Assembly (NCBI GenBank): GCA_029817715.1
Contig: JARUPY010000455.1
Coordinates: forward strand, 377,001-441,000
Length of the DNA stretch: 64,000 nt
DNA from: Melastoma dodecandrum
Lineage: Eukaryota > Streptophyta > Magnoliopsida > Myrtales > Melastomataceae
Reading direction: 5' to 3'
Shown here: one piece after another, positions 10,073 through 19,753 of the stretch
Numbering within the stretch: the stretch's first letter is position 1
Layout of the letters: each line of letters begins with the position of its first letter
Notes under the pieces: model-generated
The model's database searches: none
What the model saw: only the letters and a program-made list of their open reading frames with translations
What the model was told of the DNA's origin: nothing
Position numbers and translations under genes: made by a program

Positions 10073-10201
10073 GCTGTGAGACAGGCATTGTTGGAGATTA
10101 TCAAGGAGGCGGTTCTGGAGATGTGGTTGCAGGAGTGAAGGACGCGTGAGAGGAAGCTTATGAAGCTGGCAGCTGCTATCAAGAAATTATACAGCGACTA
10201 A
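10073..10201 (+). pseudogene. Haemoglobin (class 1/2 phytoglobin) last-exon remnant
   Basis: After an acceptor-like TTGTTAG the frame reads AVRQALLEIIKEAVLEMW, closely matching the start of the last exon of plant non-symbiotic haemoglobins at the conserved intron 3 position. It then decays: a base is missing after LQE (expected LQEMKDAW), the Trp codon reads TGA, and bases are missing in what should be EEAYDQLAAAIK. After these breaks LAAAIKK is legible again in another frame. No other haemoglobin exon was found upstream, where the copia element now sits. From memory the Arabidopsis haemoglobin AHB1 is the direct neighbour of PDV2, which supports the call by position. It cannot encode a functional globin. 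Confidence 0.7.
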
Positions 10202-10433
10202 AACGAGGCGTGGGTGAATGCATGTTGGTGGGACAGTGAAAGAAAGAACGTGTCTCTATCAGTCCGGCCGGCAGCATATGTATTGAGATGGTGATGGCGT
10301 AATTCATATCATCAGGGACATCTGAAAGAGATCAATGAGGATGCAGTGTGAAAAATCCCATTTGGTAAATCTTGGAAAGTTGAATGCGATCAATGCCAAA
10401 GTAAGAAACGAAACGCTAAGCTTTTCAATCAAA

Positions 10434-10973
10434 CTAGTCCTGGATGATGCTCAGATTTGACAAAAAAACTAGCTCTCCCCATGCCGACGCTCTGTCGTTG
10501 TACACTGATGTTGCCTTGGCACCCAACCATTCTCTTCCGGAGCAATCCTTGCAGCCACCGCTGGCACATTCCATGGAAATGTGTTCATCTCCCATCTCCT
10601 TGTTGCATGGAGTTAGAGCCGTCGACGGATCAATTTTGCTCCTCCCAAGACAACTGCACATAACTCCACCGTCGCCCATATCTAACGCCAGACTCGCCTT
10701 CGCAGCCATCTCCGCCGGCAGTATTGGACAATGCAGCGAAACCTTCATCAGAACGAAGTACAACTGATCAGGCGGTAGTTCCTCATCACCATCAACTTCA
10801 GAGAAGATGCTGCCAAATTCCATCTCATCAGAATCGCACACGAAACAACCAGGACTCTCCTCCAACACTCGCGACGCTGTGACAGAGCACATAAACTCCC
10901 TCAGCTGGCCATCGCGGAGGATCAGCTTAACGGTCGGCCCCGACCTCAGTTCACTAGAACAGCAATTCTCCAT
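10434..10973 (-). CDS. PADRE (DUF4228) domain protein
   Basis: A single-exon gene of 179 aa with ATG at 10973-10971. PADRE proteins are small plant proteins often induced by pathogen or abiotic stress; their biochemical role is not settled. Visible: residues about 13-50 with GPTVKLILRDGQLREF, a VTASRVLEESPGCFVC block, then LPPDQLYFVL, the family's usual order. Many family members start MGNC and are probably N-myristoylated; this one starts MENCC, so the Gly at position 2 is absent. The C-terminal half (after about 95) is cysteine-rich and I do not recognise it. The stop is confirmed in frame. Confidence 0.72.
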   Translation of the reverse strand: MENCCSSELRSGPTVKLILRDGQLREFMCSVTASRVLEESPGCFVCDSDEMEFGSIFSEVDGDEELPPDQLYFVLMKVSLHCPILPAEMAAKASLALDMGDGGVMCSCLGRSKIDPSTALTPCNKEMGDEHISMECASGGCKDCSGREWLGAKATSVYNDRASAWGELVFLSNLSIIQD

Positions 10974-11307
10974 CTGCCCCTGGGTGTATTCTCATCTCGT
11001 TCCACGCATCAATTAAGTTGTTCTTATTTCATCATCCGACTTTTGTCCTGTTTCTTTTGTCCTCTTTCTTAGATTTTCCATTATTTCATAATACAATATA
11101 TAATGTCTAATCTTGGGTCAAACAGTGTTTTGCAGTGGTGCCATAATAAACAATCAAGCGCTAAACAAAGACATCATTTGGATCACTATCTTGAACAAAC
11201 AAACATCGAGTTGACTTAAACAACAGATGTGTCCCAACTTCCATTCACAGATTTCAGATCATTCACTGATCACATAACTTTTACCTGGTGTAAATTTGTC
11301 ACCTTAA

Positions 11308-12084
11308 TCAACCTTTAGCAATTAGTGACCCAATCACACCAGCAATTAATACGGTCGGATCACCCAACACAGCTGAAACCACAAACTGAAGTGCCAAGCC
11401 AGCCAACTCGCTGTACTTCTCCTTCTTGCTCTTGTTCTTACCACTTCCGTTATTAAGCGCCCCGTAGTTCAAGCTCGGGATCCGGGCCGGCGGCCGAGCA
11501 CTCGCCCCCTTCCCCACACCTCGCTGGATATCAGGCCAGCTCGCCACCAGCATCTCCCTCACGCACGCCACGTGCAGGTTGTACTTCTTGCACTCCGACC
11601 TGTAGCTCCAGCTCCTGCCTTTCTTTCCGCAACGGTTACACGACGCTCCGCCGATCTTCCTGTACAGGCAAAGCTGGACTTTCCCGTCGTCCAGCATCAT
11701 TGGCAGCTTCGCGCAGCACGGGTGGAGATCGAACCCGCAAGCCCGGCAGTGGTACACGAACCCTGTGACGTCCTTCTCGCACGCGTTGCAGTACCTCGGG
11801 ATGTCCCCAGGCGGTCTCGAGAGGAACTGGAAAGAGCACTTGGGGTAGAAAGAGTGGGTTATCACCGGGGCAGGGATCGCACAGTGCATGTGGAGGTCAA
11901 AGTCACAGTACGTACACCTGTAACGCGATCCGATGCCGACTTCCTTGCATCCATCACACTTGAACGGGAATTCAGAGGTCTCAAACCTGAGGGTGTGCTC
12001 GGGGTGGATAAAGTGACAGATCGCGTGGTACCTCATGGGCATCGACTGTGCCTGCGCTCTCCTGTCGTCGAGGGAAGAACCCAT
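11308..12084 (-). CDS. DC1 (cysteine/histidine-rich C1-like) domain protein
   Basis: 258 aa in one exon, starting MGSSLDDRR; an in-frame ATG at 12120 would add 12 residues but lies upstream of a TATA-like stretch (12091-12100), so the shorter start is preferred, weakly. DC1 proteins are plant zinc-binding proteins linked to stress and pathogen responses, and no enzymatic activity is assigned. Seen: a first C1-like module (HPEHTLRFE, then CDGC, CTYCDFDLHMHC); a second (CNACEKDVTGFVYHCRAC with GFDLHPCCA); a third, weaker one (CNRCGKKGRSW, CKKYNLHVAC). The C terminus has a basic NKSKKEK stretch and a hydrophobic segment (about residues 233-256) that could be a membrane anchor. From memory a DC1 gene lies next to the haemoglobin gene in Arabidopsis. 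Confidence 0.85.
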   Translation of the reverse strand: MGSSLDDRRAQAQSMPMRYHAICHFIHPEHTLRFETSEFPFKCDGCKEVGIGSRYRCTYCDFDLHMHCAIPAPVITHSFYPKCSFQFLSRPPGDIPRYCNACEKDVTGFVYHCRACGFDLHPCCAKLPMMLDDGKVQLCLYRKIGGASCNRCGKKGRSWSYRSECKKYNLHVACVREMLVASWPDIQRGVGKGASARPPARIPSLNYGALNNGSGKNKSKKEKYSELAGLALQFVVSAVLGDPTVLIAGVIGSLIAKG

Positions 12085-12120
12085 TTCGTATAATATATAG
12101 GGGAGGGTTCCCTTTCTCAA

Positions 12121-12920
12121 GGTTAAGATTAAGGCGATGATGATCGGATAGATTGAAGGATGGTCCTAAAGTGGGATTTATATCTGGGGATAGCTTGCGA
12201 CCAAAGGAACATGGTTAAACATCGAGAAGACACGAGGCATATATTGTTTCAGGCTGATGTCCAGAATCAGAAACTGGAATTAGTCACTTTTTGGACATGA
12301 AAGCCTGAAATCACTCGAGATGTGCTGCACATTTCATGTTAATCTGTTCTTCAACAGTAATGTGACATTTGTTTAGTATCCCTCCAAATTGAGGCATCTT
12401 CATCTGGTGTTTTTGCTCAAGTGGGCATTTTTTTTCTTAGGTAGGTAGGAATCGATTCGCTCTTAACCAGGTAAATAACCTCCCCATGGTAAGGTTTGCG
12501 TCTCTACTCCATCATGGGAAGAATCATATTCCCATTCCAATGGGATTTCCTCGAAAATATGCCACCCCCCTAATCCCTTCTCCCCCAAAGGGCAGCAAAA
12601 TCTCTTCGGACAACATTTTTCATCAACATGGAGTGGCCAAGACTAATAATATCCCCCACAAGACATCTGAGAAAAGTGGTTCTTGTTCGGAAGTGGGACA
12701 TGAGAGGTTGCTTTCCAACTAAAGCCTCTTGTGAAGGGGAACTCTCTCTGCCACCATCTGTTAATATTGGATAAAGGGGGGGACACTGAACCCGATTCCT
12801 TCATGTTGGCAGAACGCCAAATTGGATGTCAGAACTCAGATCTATGACTGACACTTCTGTTGTGATTAACGACTCTCAATCTCGGTCCAATGATTTGCGT
12901 AATCCACAAAGCACAATGTT
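12121..12920. other. Intergenic, no gene recognised
   Basis: Promoter side of the DC1 gene, then about 500 bp with one open stretch (12486-12722) that lacks any recognisable domain and has repeat-like composition. Nothing else supportable. Confidence 0.4.
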
Positions 12921-12922
12921 CC

Positions 12923-12986
12923 TGACACGTGGCACGTGCCCAGATTATCGGCCCAAATAACCTAAAATGGTTCGGCCCACGGCCCA
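12923..12986. promoter_or_regulatory. G-box and GGCCCA cluster upstream of the PPR pseudogene
   Basis: ACACGTGGCACGTGCC at about 12925-12940 contains two CACGTG-like boxes. Three GGCCCA motifs follow at 12950-12955, 12974-12979 and 12981-12986. A GC dinucleotide run (13018-13031) comes just before the relict ATG. The promoter looks intact although the gene it serves is broken. Confidence 0.45.
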
Positions 12987-13054
12987 AATCAGGCTTGCCC
13001 TGCCCCCAATTCTCGAACGCGCGCGCGCGCGCATAACGGTCCAATCGCCGCCCA

Positions 13055-14489
13055 ATGCCTCCCCGAGCCGCCGCGCTTCGTTACCCCCTCCTTCTCAACC
13101 ACTTCTCCACCGCCCCACCTCGGCCGCCCGATGAGCCCTCCGACTTGGTATTCGCCGTCGTCTCCATCCTCACCAACCACCGCTCCAAGTACTGCTGGTT
13201 CCTGCTCCTCTCGCACTTAAGCGCCCTTCCGCCCGCGCGCCGCTCGCCGCCCTTGGAACCCTTTACCCCAGCAGAATTCTCCCAGATCGCCATTCGCCCG
13301 ACGAGAAAGCCCCAAATCTCTCTCAACTTCTTCCTCTTCACGAAATGAAACTCCCTCACTTGCCGCACCGTGTCATCTCACTCCGCCCTCATCCACGTCC
13401 TCTGCAAGTCGAGGCTTGCGTCCCAATCTTGGACCTTAATTAGAGATTCGATTCGGGCTTGGGGAGAATTGAGGGTTTTCTAGGGCTTGGTGCGGACTTA
13501 CTGGGAGTGCTGCGGTTCGCCAGTGGTGTTTGAGTTCTTTATTAAAGCGTGCTTGGATGGAAAGAAGATTGATGGTGCTGTTAAGGTAGTTAGGAAGTTG
13601 GTTAAGGGTGGTTTTCGTGTTAAAGTTCCAATTTTTAATGAAGTGATCTCTGGGGTTTGTAGGAGCAGAGGTGGGTTGGTTGGTTATGATGTTTATAGGG
13701 AGTTGTTTGGGGATGAGTGATGATGGCAGAGTTAGGGCTAAGGCTACTGTCCAGACATTCAATGCGCTGATTATGGGTTTTTACCGGGAGGGTGCATTGG
13801 ATCGGATTGTGGAGTTGTGGGATGAGATGAAGGAAGCAAATTGTGAGACGAGTAGTCATAGTTATAATCTGTTGTTTGCCGTTTATTGTGAGGATGGAAA
13901 TTGGCTGAGGCAGAGAAAATATGGAATGAGATGAGATCGAAGGGGATTTCGTCTGATGTTATTGGGTATAATACCATGATTGGTGGATACAGTGAGATTT
14001 GTGACACTGAAAGGGTTGAGGAATTGTTCGGGGAAATAGAATCAAGCAGTTTAGATGCCACTGGTATCACTTACGGTCACCTTATCAAAGGGTATTGCAA
14101 GTCTGGCGATGCAGATACAACTCTGTCAGTTTTCAAGGACATGTTGAAGAAGAACTTTAGGCCAGAGGCTTCGACAATGCAGTAAGTAGTTTCTGTGCTC
14201 TGTAATAACGCAAGGGTTTGGCAAGCTTTGGAGATTATGTGAGGTGTAATGTAGAACTTCTGTTTGGTCCCCAAAAGGAGTAATTAGAGGGTTATGTTAG
14301 GAAGGGAAGATGGATGAGCCATTGAAGCTTCAAGCTGAGATGGTGGGCAAGAGTTATGAGCCTGTTGGAGAGCTTTATACTGCTTTTATAGATGGCAGCG
14401 TAAAACTTGGTGATCAGGCGTTGGCTGATAAATTAAGGAAAGAAATGTCTGATATTGGTCGTGCAGAGATTGATAATCCGGTGGACTAA
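13055..14489 (+). pseudogene. Broken pentatricopeptide-repeat gene (At2g15980-like)
   Basis: The order of recognisable pieces follows Arabidopsis At2g15980 as I remember it, but the frame is broken several times. The N-terminal part from ATG 13055 ends at TGA 13346-13348; the next piece, in the same frame (SSHSALIHVLCKSRL), meets TAG near 13481; then SPVVFEFFIKACLDGKKIDG runs on. Frame changes are needed near 13720 and 13910 to continue into REGALDRIVELWDEM, IGYNTMIGGYSEI and TYGHLIKGYCKSGD. Around 14180-14310 it is too decayed to read. The tail KMDEPLKLQAEMVGKSYEP to a TAA at 14487-14489 is clean again. P-class PPR proteins bind organelle RNA; this copy cannot make the full protein. Lesions are scattered, so it is not one sequencing error. 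Confidence 0.85.
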
Positions 14490-14812
14490 CTCGATCGTGG
14501 AATTCGGGGATAGCTACATCAGTTAGTGACTTCCTTTTAGGAGCGTAAAGGCATTCCATCATAATAAACAGATGAAGAGTGAGTAGATATATACATGTAC
14601 AGGAACTTTTAGATTTAATTCGTTCGAATGTACAATAGCTGGACAAAATCTCACTGATTCTGTGCTCCTATTAGAAGGACACTGTTTATGTATTATTAGT
14701 AAAGTATTGTTAATCATATATCCAAAGTGCAAGAAAAATGAAAAAGGTGCTCATATCTGATCCAGCATCCATTTATGCCTAGGTGGAAGAGCATAAGAGA
14801 TTCTGAATTCGT

Positions 14813-16153
14813 TCATAACGCCGGCAGCAACCAGAGGTTGAAGAGTGAAGAAGCAAGAGACAGAAACCATGACAAGAAGGCCATTGCAGCGGAAACTTGG
14901 TATCTACTGCATAACTTGGGAGGGCAATATGCACCGCCAGTCTGCATTAAGAGATCCACAACACTGGCTGTCGAGCAAGCTGCTGCCAGGGTGAGAATGG
15001 ACAGTATCTGCAGTTGACACAGGAACCGAGACGTTTTGTTGTGTTACAATTTTCTTATTTTCTGCAATGCAGTAAATACATAAAGCAACCAGCTTCAAGA
15101 CCACGTGCTGTTGGATTAGATATGTACACATACCCAGTCTCCAATAACTATGATCATCAAAATTCCCCGTTGACGAAGAGGGCACTTCACGAGAAGAGAG
15201 TATCCATCCACTAAGGCCAAGGTGAAACTCCAAGGTATATTCAACCCCATGATTGTAACCAAATAGCTGCAAAGCATGATTGTTTTCCATTATTAGTTAT
15301 TAGATCCCCGGTTCAAGAGATTAGGGGGTCTCAAGTCATTCCAACAACAACAATCAAGTCTTAGTTCTTTGTGATTAATTTAAGAGAGGATTCATTCGTC
15401 AAAGTCAATTAAGTTGGGCAGATAAGGCCAGCTATTGCCTGGCTTAGTCTGATATTAGGACAAGGGGATTGGAATTAGTGGGTTCCAGCTCTAGTCCTAG
15501 GGCTACTGGTCTGAAAAGTCCCCAGTTGCTATTCATTGGATCGATCCTAATTCTGGTTCACTAGTTTCAAAAGAGATATTATTAGGATTGAGCCTCCTTT
15601 GTCGACAAGCCATCTCGATTAAAGAAGAACGGTTATTCAAAGCTAAGTGATATGATCATCTTGCATCCATCATGTACTGATAAAAGCTTATGTAAGAATT
15701 AGGTAGCTCTCAAACAGTTTTTAACAGAAAAATATTATAAAAAAAACTCTGAATACTACTTCAGGTACTGTTATCTACAATATGTTTCTTGACCATCAAA
15801 TTTACCCAATAAAATTCTGACGGGTTGATCTGAAAGCGAACTCTAAAAATGCAGAAAAAAGCAGGGGCAGACATCATCAAACATGGCTCCCAACTAATCA
15901 GAACCATGCTACGGGGACAAATCCAGGAAAGCAACTTGTCTAAGGCAGACGTGTCTCTGGAGAGATGGGAATTCAAAACAGAGGAGAGTTTTAGCTGGGG
16001 GAAGGGAATGTTCGTTTACCAGAAAGATGTGTAGCTGTAGAACTGAACCCCCAAAGACATGAAGAGAAGGGAAGCAGATGAGAAAACTGTCTGACCCAAC
16101 CTCAAGGCCAAGCTGGCGCTGGTCCCGACAGAACCTGGAACCTCCTCTTCCAT
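14813..16153 (-). CDS. CASP-like membrane protein, CASPL5 type
   Basis: Three exons on the minus strand: 16153-16020, 15266-15134, 15007-14813, giving 153 aa, the usual size. CASP-like proteins are four-pass plasma-membrane proteins (MARVEL-related) thought to organise membrane domains. Seen: a start MEEEVPGSVGTSASLALRLG; span 1 FSSASLLFMSLGVQFYSY; span 2 YLVTIMGLNIPWSFTLALVD; span 3 ILMIIVIGDWILSILTLAAA; an extracellular CPPKLCSRYQ loop with paired Cys; span 4 MAFLSWFLSLASSLFNLWLL. This order and the Gly-Asp-Trp motif fit CASPL5B proteins as I recall them. Intron 1 is 753 bp and holds nothing recognised; intron 2 is 126 bp. Splice sites keep frame at both junctions. Confidence 0.88.
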
Positions 16154-18504
16154 GACAACGACCTTCTCCTCCCTTCCCTCCCTTCTCTTGGCATGGAATC
16201 AAAGCAACCCCTTTCCCAGGCTTCTCAAATCCCCCATCACACCTCTGCCCATCTCATACCCTTCACCCCTCCTTCCCTCGGCCCGACTCAATTTCTCTGC
16301 CCCCTGCTTTCTGGGTTGGTGTCAGGGGTCGGGTTGGGTCGTGTCTTGTTGCGTTGTCTGTCGGTGTTACCGATCCATGACCTGGGAATTTTGACAGTTA
16401 GGCTGTTGTTGTTGTTGTTGGTGGTGGTGGTGTTCTTGTTCTGCTTTCCAATTCTGGGTGGCACGTTGTGCTCCTCCTTTTGACACACCCGACGGGAACC
16501 ATGCAACTGACGGAGGCTTGTTTGATTAGTCTTTGGGTGGAGTTGGGGGGGAGGTTCGTGGGGTTGATAATAATGATGGTGAAGGCAGACCGAGGGGGGA
16601 GGGGGAGGGGCCCTTTTCGCCACTCCCGAATGATGGAGGAGGGTAATTGGAATATTTCTTCCCTCTCTTAAATTGTTAGGTCAAAAAAGGGCCATGCAGG
16701 GCCTCTCCCCACCCTTTCCCCCCCTTTTCGGTCATTCCGCTATGCCTCCACGTGTCACCACCAATCACTCCGTTGAACGTCCGCCGGAGCGGAGACATGC
16801 CTACTCTACCCCACTTGTTTGAACTGTCCGCCGGCTTGCTTGTTCTCAAGACATGCGTCACTGCCTGCCTTACGTTTCGATGATTTCATTCAACTGTTCC
16901 GAAAGCAGACTCCCACGTCATGGTTAAAAAAGAAAGGCTAAATATTCGGTCACCACCGACGGCCTTCGACAGGGACGCTTCAGCCGTCAAAGGGGAATAT
17001 GTCGTGTTCGCTAGTAAACACCAATTCAATGGTTTGCGTTTAAAGCAAGAAGGGTGGAGGAGGAGGGGATTCAGAGTGTCGGCCATAGGAAGAAGAGAGA
17101 AACATTGCCACGTGTCATCCAGAGACAGACTAAGGGGAAGATGCCAAAAGGAAGGTTTATTCTGTATGCCCGATCCCATGGTCGCCGCCCGGGGGATGTT
17201 AACTGAGGAAAGGCTACGGCTCCTTTAGCCAGTCGTTTCGACGTCACCCCGATTTATGATTCGGGTGTTGAAAGTCCGACCGGAGTTTCGAACCTTCAAA
17301 CAATTCCCCCATGAGATTCAAAGTCTTTCTGTTCATTCATCTCCTCTGCGAGGATGTCTCAAGGGAGGGAGGGGGAAGAAGAAAGAGTTTGCTCCGTCCT
17401 TTTCATGGACGGTTTGAACAAAACGACTTCCCTCCTAACTCTTGTCGGAACCAATATACTCGCTGTGAACACACCTTTTTCTCAAATCCATTAATTATTG
17501 CGGACGAGACGATTCCACCCCTTTTGTTCAGCCGAATCTCCAATTAAACGTGTCTCCTTTGCTTCCACTAGCTTATCCTGAAGTTAGACCGTGGCACTCA
17601 CAACAAACTATAGCGTAGCAAAGACATCGGCAGAGCCCATGACATGAAGACTCACCTGATGCCCGTGAATTTTGAATTTCCCTCACGTACAGGGCTGCCC
17701 TAACAACGTGTTACACAAGGCAGAACAACCCTTGAATCCTTCTCATCTCGTGTTCCTTCGACAAGAAAGGAATACGCAATGGTCGTCTTTTCCGTTGTTC
17801 CCTTGGCTATGATGAAAACTTATAGTGATCTATATCTAATACAGGAAAGATTCGATCATTGACAAACATGATAAAGAAGTCCTAAGAACATGCTGGCCTC
17901 AACAAGGATGAGAAACCCAATGATGTCGACACTCTCCTGCCTACATAGAGGAATCCCCATGCATGACAAGCCTTCACCCCAGTAAGATCAGTCTCGGGGA
18001 TACTCTGCAGAACATGAACATAAGCAAACAAACACAGGTTCCTGAACCTTGAAATCAATCGGGGCATCCGACCTCCTAAATGTCTGCACATCTCATCTAT
18101 CTAAACAGAAAATGAAGTACCATGTTCGATCTCAGCAGCGGGCGGCCCACACTAATACTACCATAACATAAACCTCTCAACACCAACAGATAGATTCTAT
18201 TCGCGGATGCAATCCGTGAGGCACCAGTGCTCAGTGCCCGAATAGACAATCAATTTACCCTCTCAATGATCTAATCATGAAAAGCTAAAGTTTATCCAAA
18301 TACTCGTAGCCGCATTTCATTGATTCAAACCATCAGACAGAAATCCATTCGTCAATACAAAAATCTAGAGGAGGCCGCCGAACCTTCAATGGTATAAAAA
18401 CAACGAATACTTAATCTCTCCAATAAACACAAAATTCCATGAAAATACGGATTCTAAATCCGGAGAACGAAATTTCCCCCTGGAGAACACAAAGAAACCC
18501 AGAC
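16154..18504. other. Intergenic, 2.35 kb, between CASPL5-type gene and TOM6
   Basis: 5' flank of the CASPL gene and 3' flank of TOM6. It has a GTTGTTGTTGTTG/GGTGGTGGTGG microsatellite-like patch at about 16400-16435. Several open stretches around 16.2-17.2 kb occur on both strands but show no domain, codon bias or splice structure. I see no gene. Confidence 0.5.
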
Positions 18505-18669
18505 CTAGAAATCGAGCTTGAGTTCGTCCTTGTCGGTGGAGAAGTAGTGGAGGACGTAAGGGGCTGCACGGATGACGGCGACCCAAGCGCCAAACATGGC
18601 AACATGGACCTTCAGCTGCTTCAAGGCCTCCGCCTTGTCTGGCTTCCTCATGAACATCCCCGGAAACAT
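18505..18669 (-). CDS. TOM6: Mitochondrial import receptor subunit TOM6
   Basis: A 54-aa protein in one exon, ATG at 18669-18667. TOM6 is a small subunit that stabilises the outer-membrane TOM translocase. The whole protein matches plant TOM6 as I remember it: start MFPGMFMRKPDKAEALKQL, a hydrophobic span FGAWVAVIRAAPYVLHYF at about 25-42, and the acidic tail DKDELKLDF. The length equals Arabidopsis TOM6. The frame is open upstream of this ATG, but the upstream part is GC-rich 5' UTR and not conserved. A TATA box and GGCCCA-type motifs lie upstream. Confidence 0.92.
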   Translation of the reverse strand: MFPGMFMRKPDKAEALKQLKVHVAMFGAWVAVIRAAPYVLHYFSTDKDELKLDF

Positions 18670-18773
18670 CCTTTCCTTCCCCTTCTCCGATCTCTGTTCG
18701 CACCTCTGTGTTTGGGGGTTGGGGATGGGGAGGGGAAGGGGCTTTAGGGTTCCTCCTCCCCCGCCCACCACTC

Positions 18774-18868
18774 TTTTATAGGACCATAATGAGCCTCACT
18801 GGGCCTATCCGCACGTGATATTGGGCTTATAGACCTCTTTCTCTATCGGCCCATGTATCAAGGGCCCA
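18774..18868 (-). promoter_or_regulatory. TOM6 promoter: TATA box and site II-like motifs
   Basis: Reading on the minus strand, TATAAAA is at 18780-18774, 105 bp before the ATG. TGGGCC/TGGGCT/GGCCCA motifs are at 18800-18805, 18822-18827, 18848-18853 and 18862-18868. Site II elements (TGGGCC/T) are known to drive plant nuclear genes for mitochondrial proteins, which fits TOM6. Confidence 0.65.
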
Positions 18869-19753
18869 TATCATGCACCAAAATCTTTTCCTTATTCCAT
18901 TGCTTTTTTTCCATTGGATGGGGGGAAACGAATGGACATAAAGGGAGGGGAAAAGGGGTAAAACACAATTCCCCTGTTGGTAATCATGACCTCGGGTGTA
19001 TATTGCCCAAAAACCCATAAAGAAAAAGAAAGGTATTAATTGACCCGGAAAAACCTCGAAAGAGTTTAAAACTGCGACAACCAAACCCATGGTGGGAAAC
19101 AACACAGCACCATTTTGTCCCTGAGGTGACAACAACAGCCCCATGCTAACTAATGTATTGGGGAGTGATTGTCAGTGTGTGGACATCCTCCCACTAAACC
19201 CAAAATAGACAATTGCTGAACCAGGACACAAATGCCCAGGTATCTTATTACTTTGAATTGTCTTGTTTGTCGGATACGTAGGGCTTAAGTTGAAAACTCT
19301 TTAGGGGAGTTTAGAGGGAGATTGGGGGGGGGGGGGCCTTCAGCTTCCGGTAACTCCCAATTCATCCCCTAATATAATAATACGACCAATATGAAGGAGG
19401 TGGAGAGTGGGGGTGGGACACCACATCAACGCAAAAGTACAAAAGCAGCTAAACTGGTGGTATTGGAGATGGAGATCCTCCATTAACTTCCCCCCTTCCG
19501 ATGCTACATACCCAATCGAATCCCGCCACGTGGCGGAACAGAGGGGTTTTACTTTCAGTAAGAACAACTAACACTAGAGTGGCGACGCAGCAGAACCTAG
19601 CCCCAAACCCTCCCCCCTATAAACTAAAAGAAAGAAATGTATATCCTGCCTTAAATTCATCAACGTTGACGTGTCGGTCAACCTCCCTCAAAATTAAACC
19701 CATCCCCTACTTTCTCCATCCACGATGTGAACGGCCTCTCCACCACCACCACC
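18869..19753. other. Intergenic between TOM6 and the ATL gene
   Basis: Contains a 13-base G run (19324-19336) and the upstream region of the ATL gene. No other gene seen. Open stretches on the minus strand (18827-19144, 19340-19567) have no recognisable content. Confidence 0.5.

Noticed and set aside
16152..17228. Several 80-110-aa open frames upstream of the CASPL5-type gene
   Set aside because: They overlap on opposite strands, lack domains and contain simple-sequence patches.
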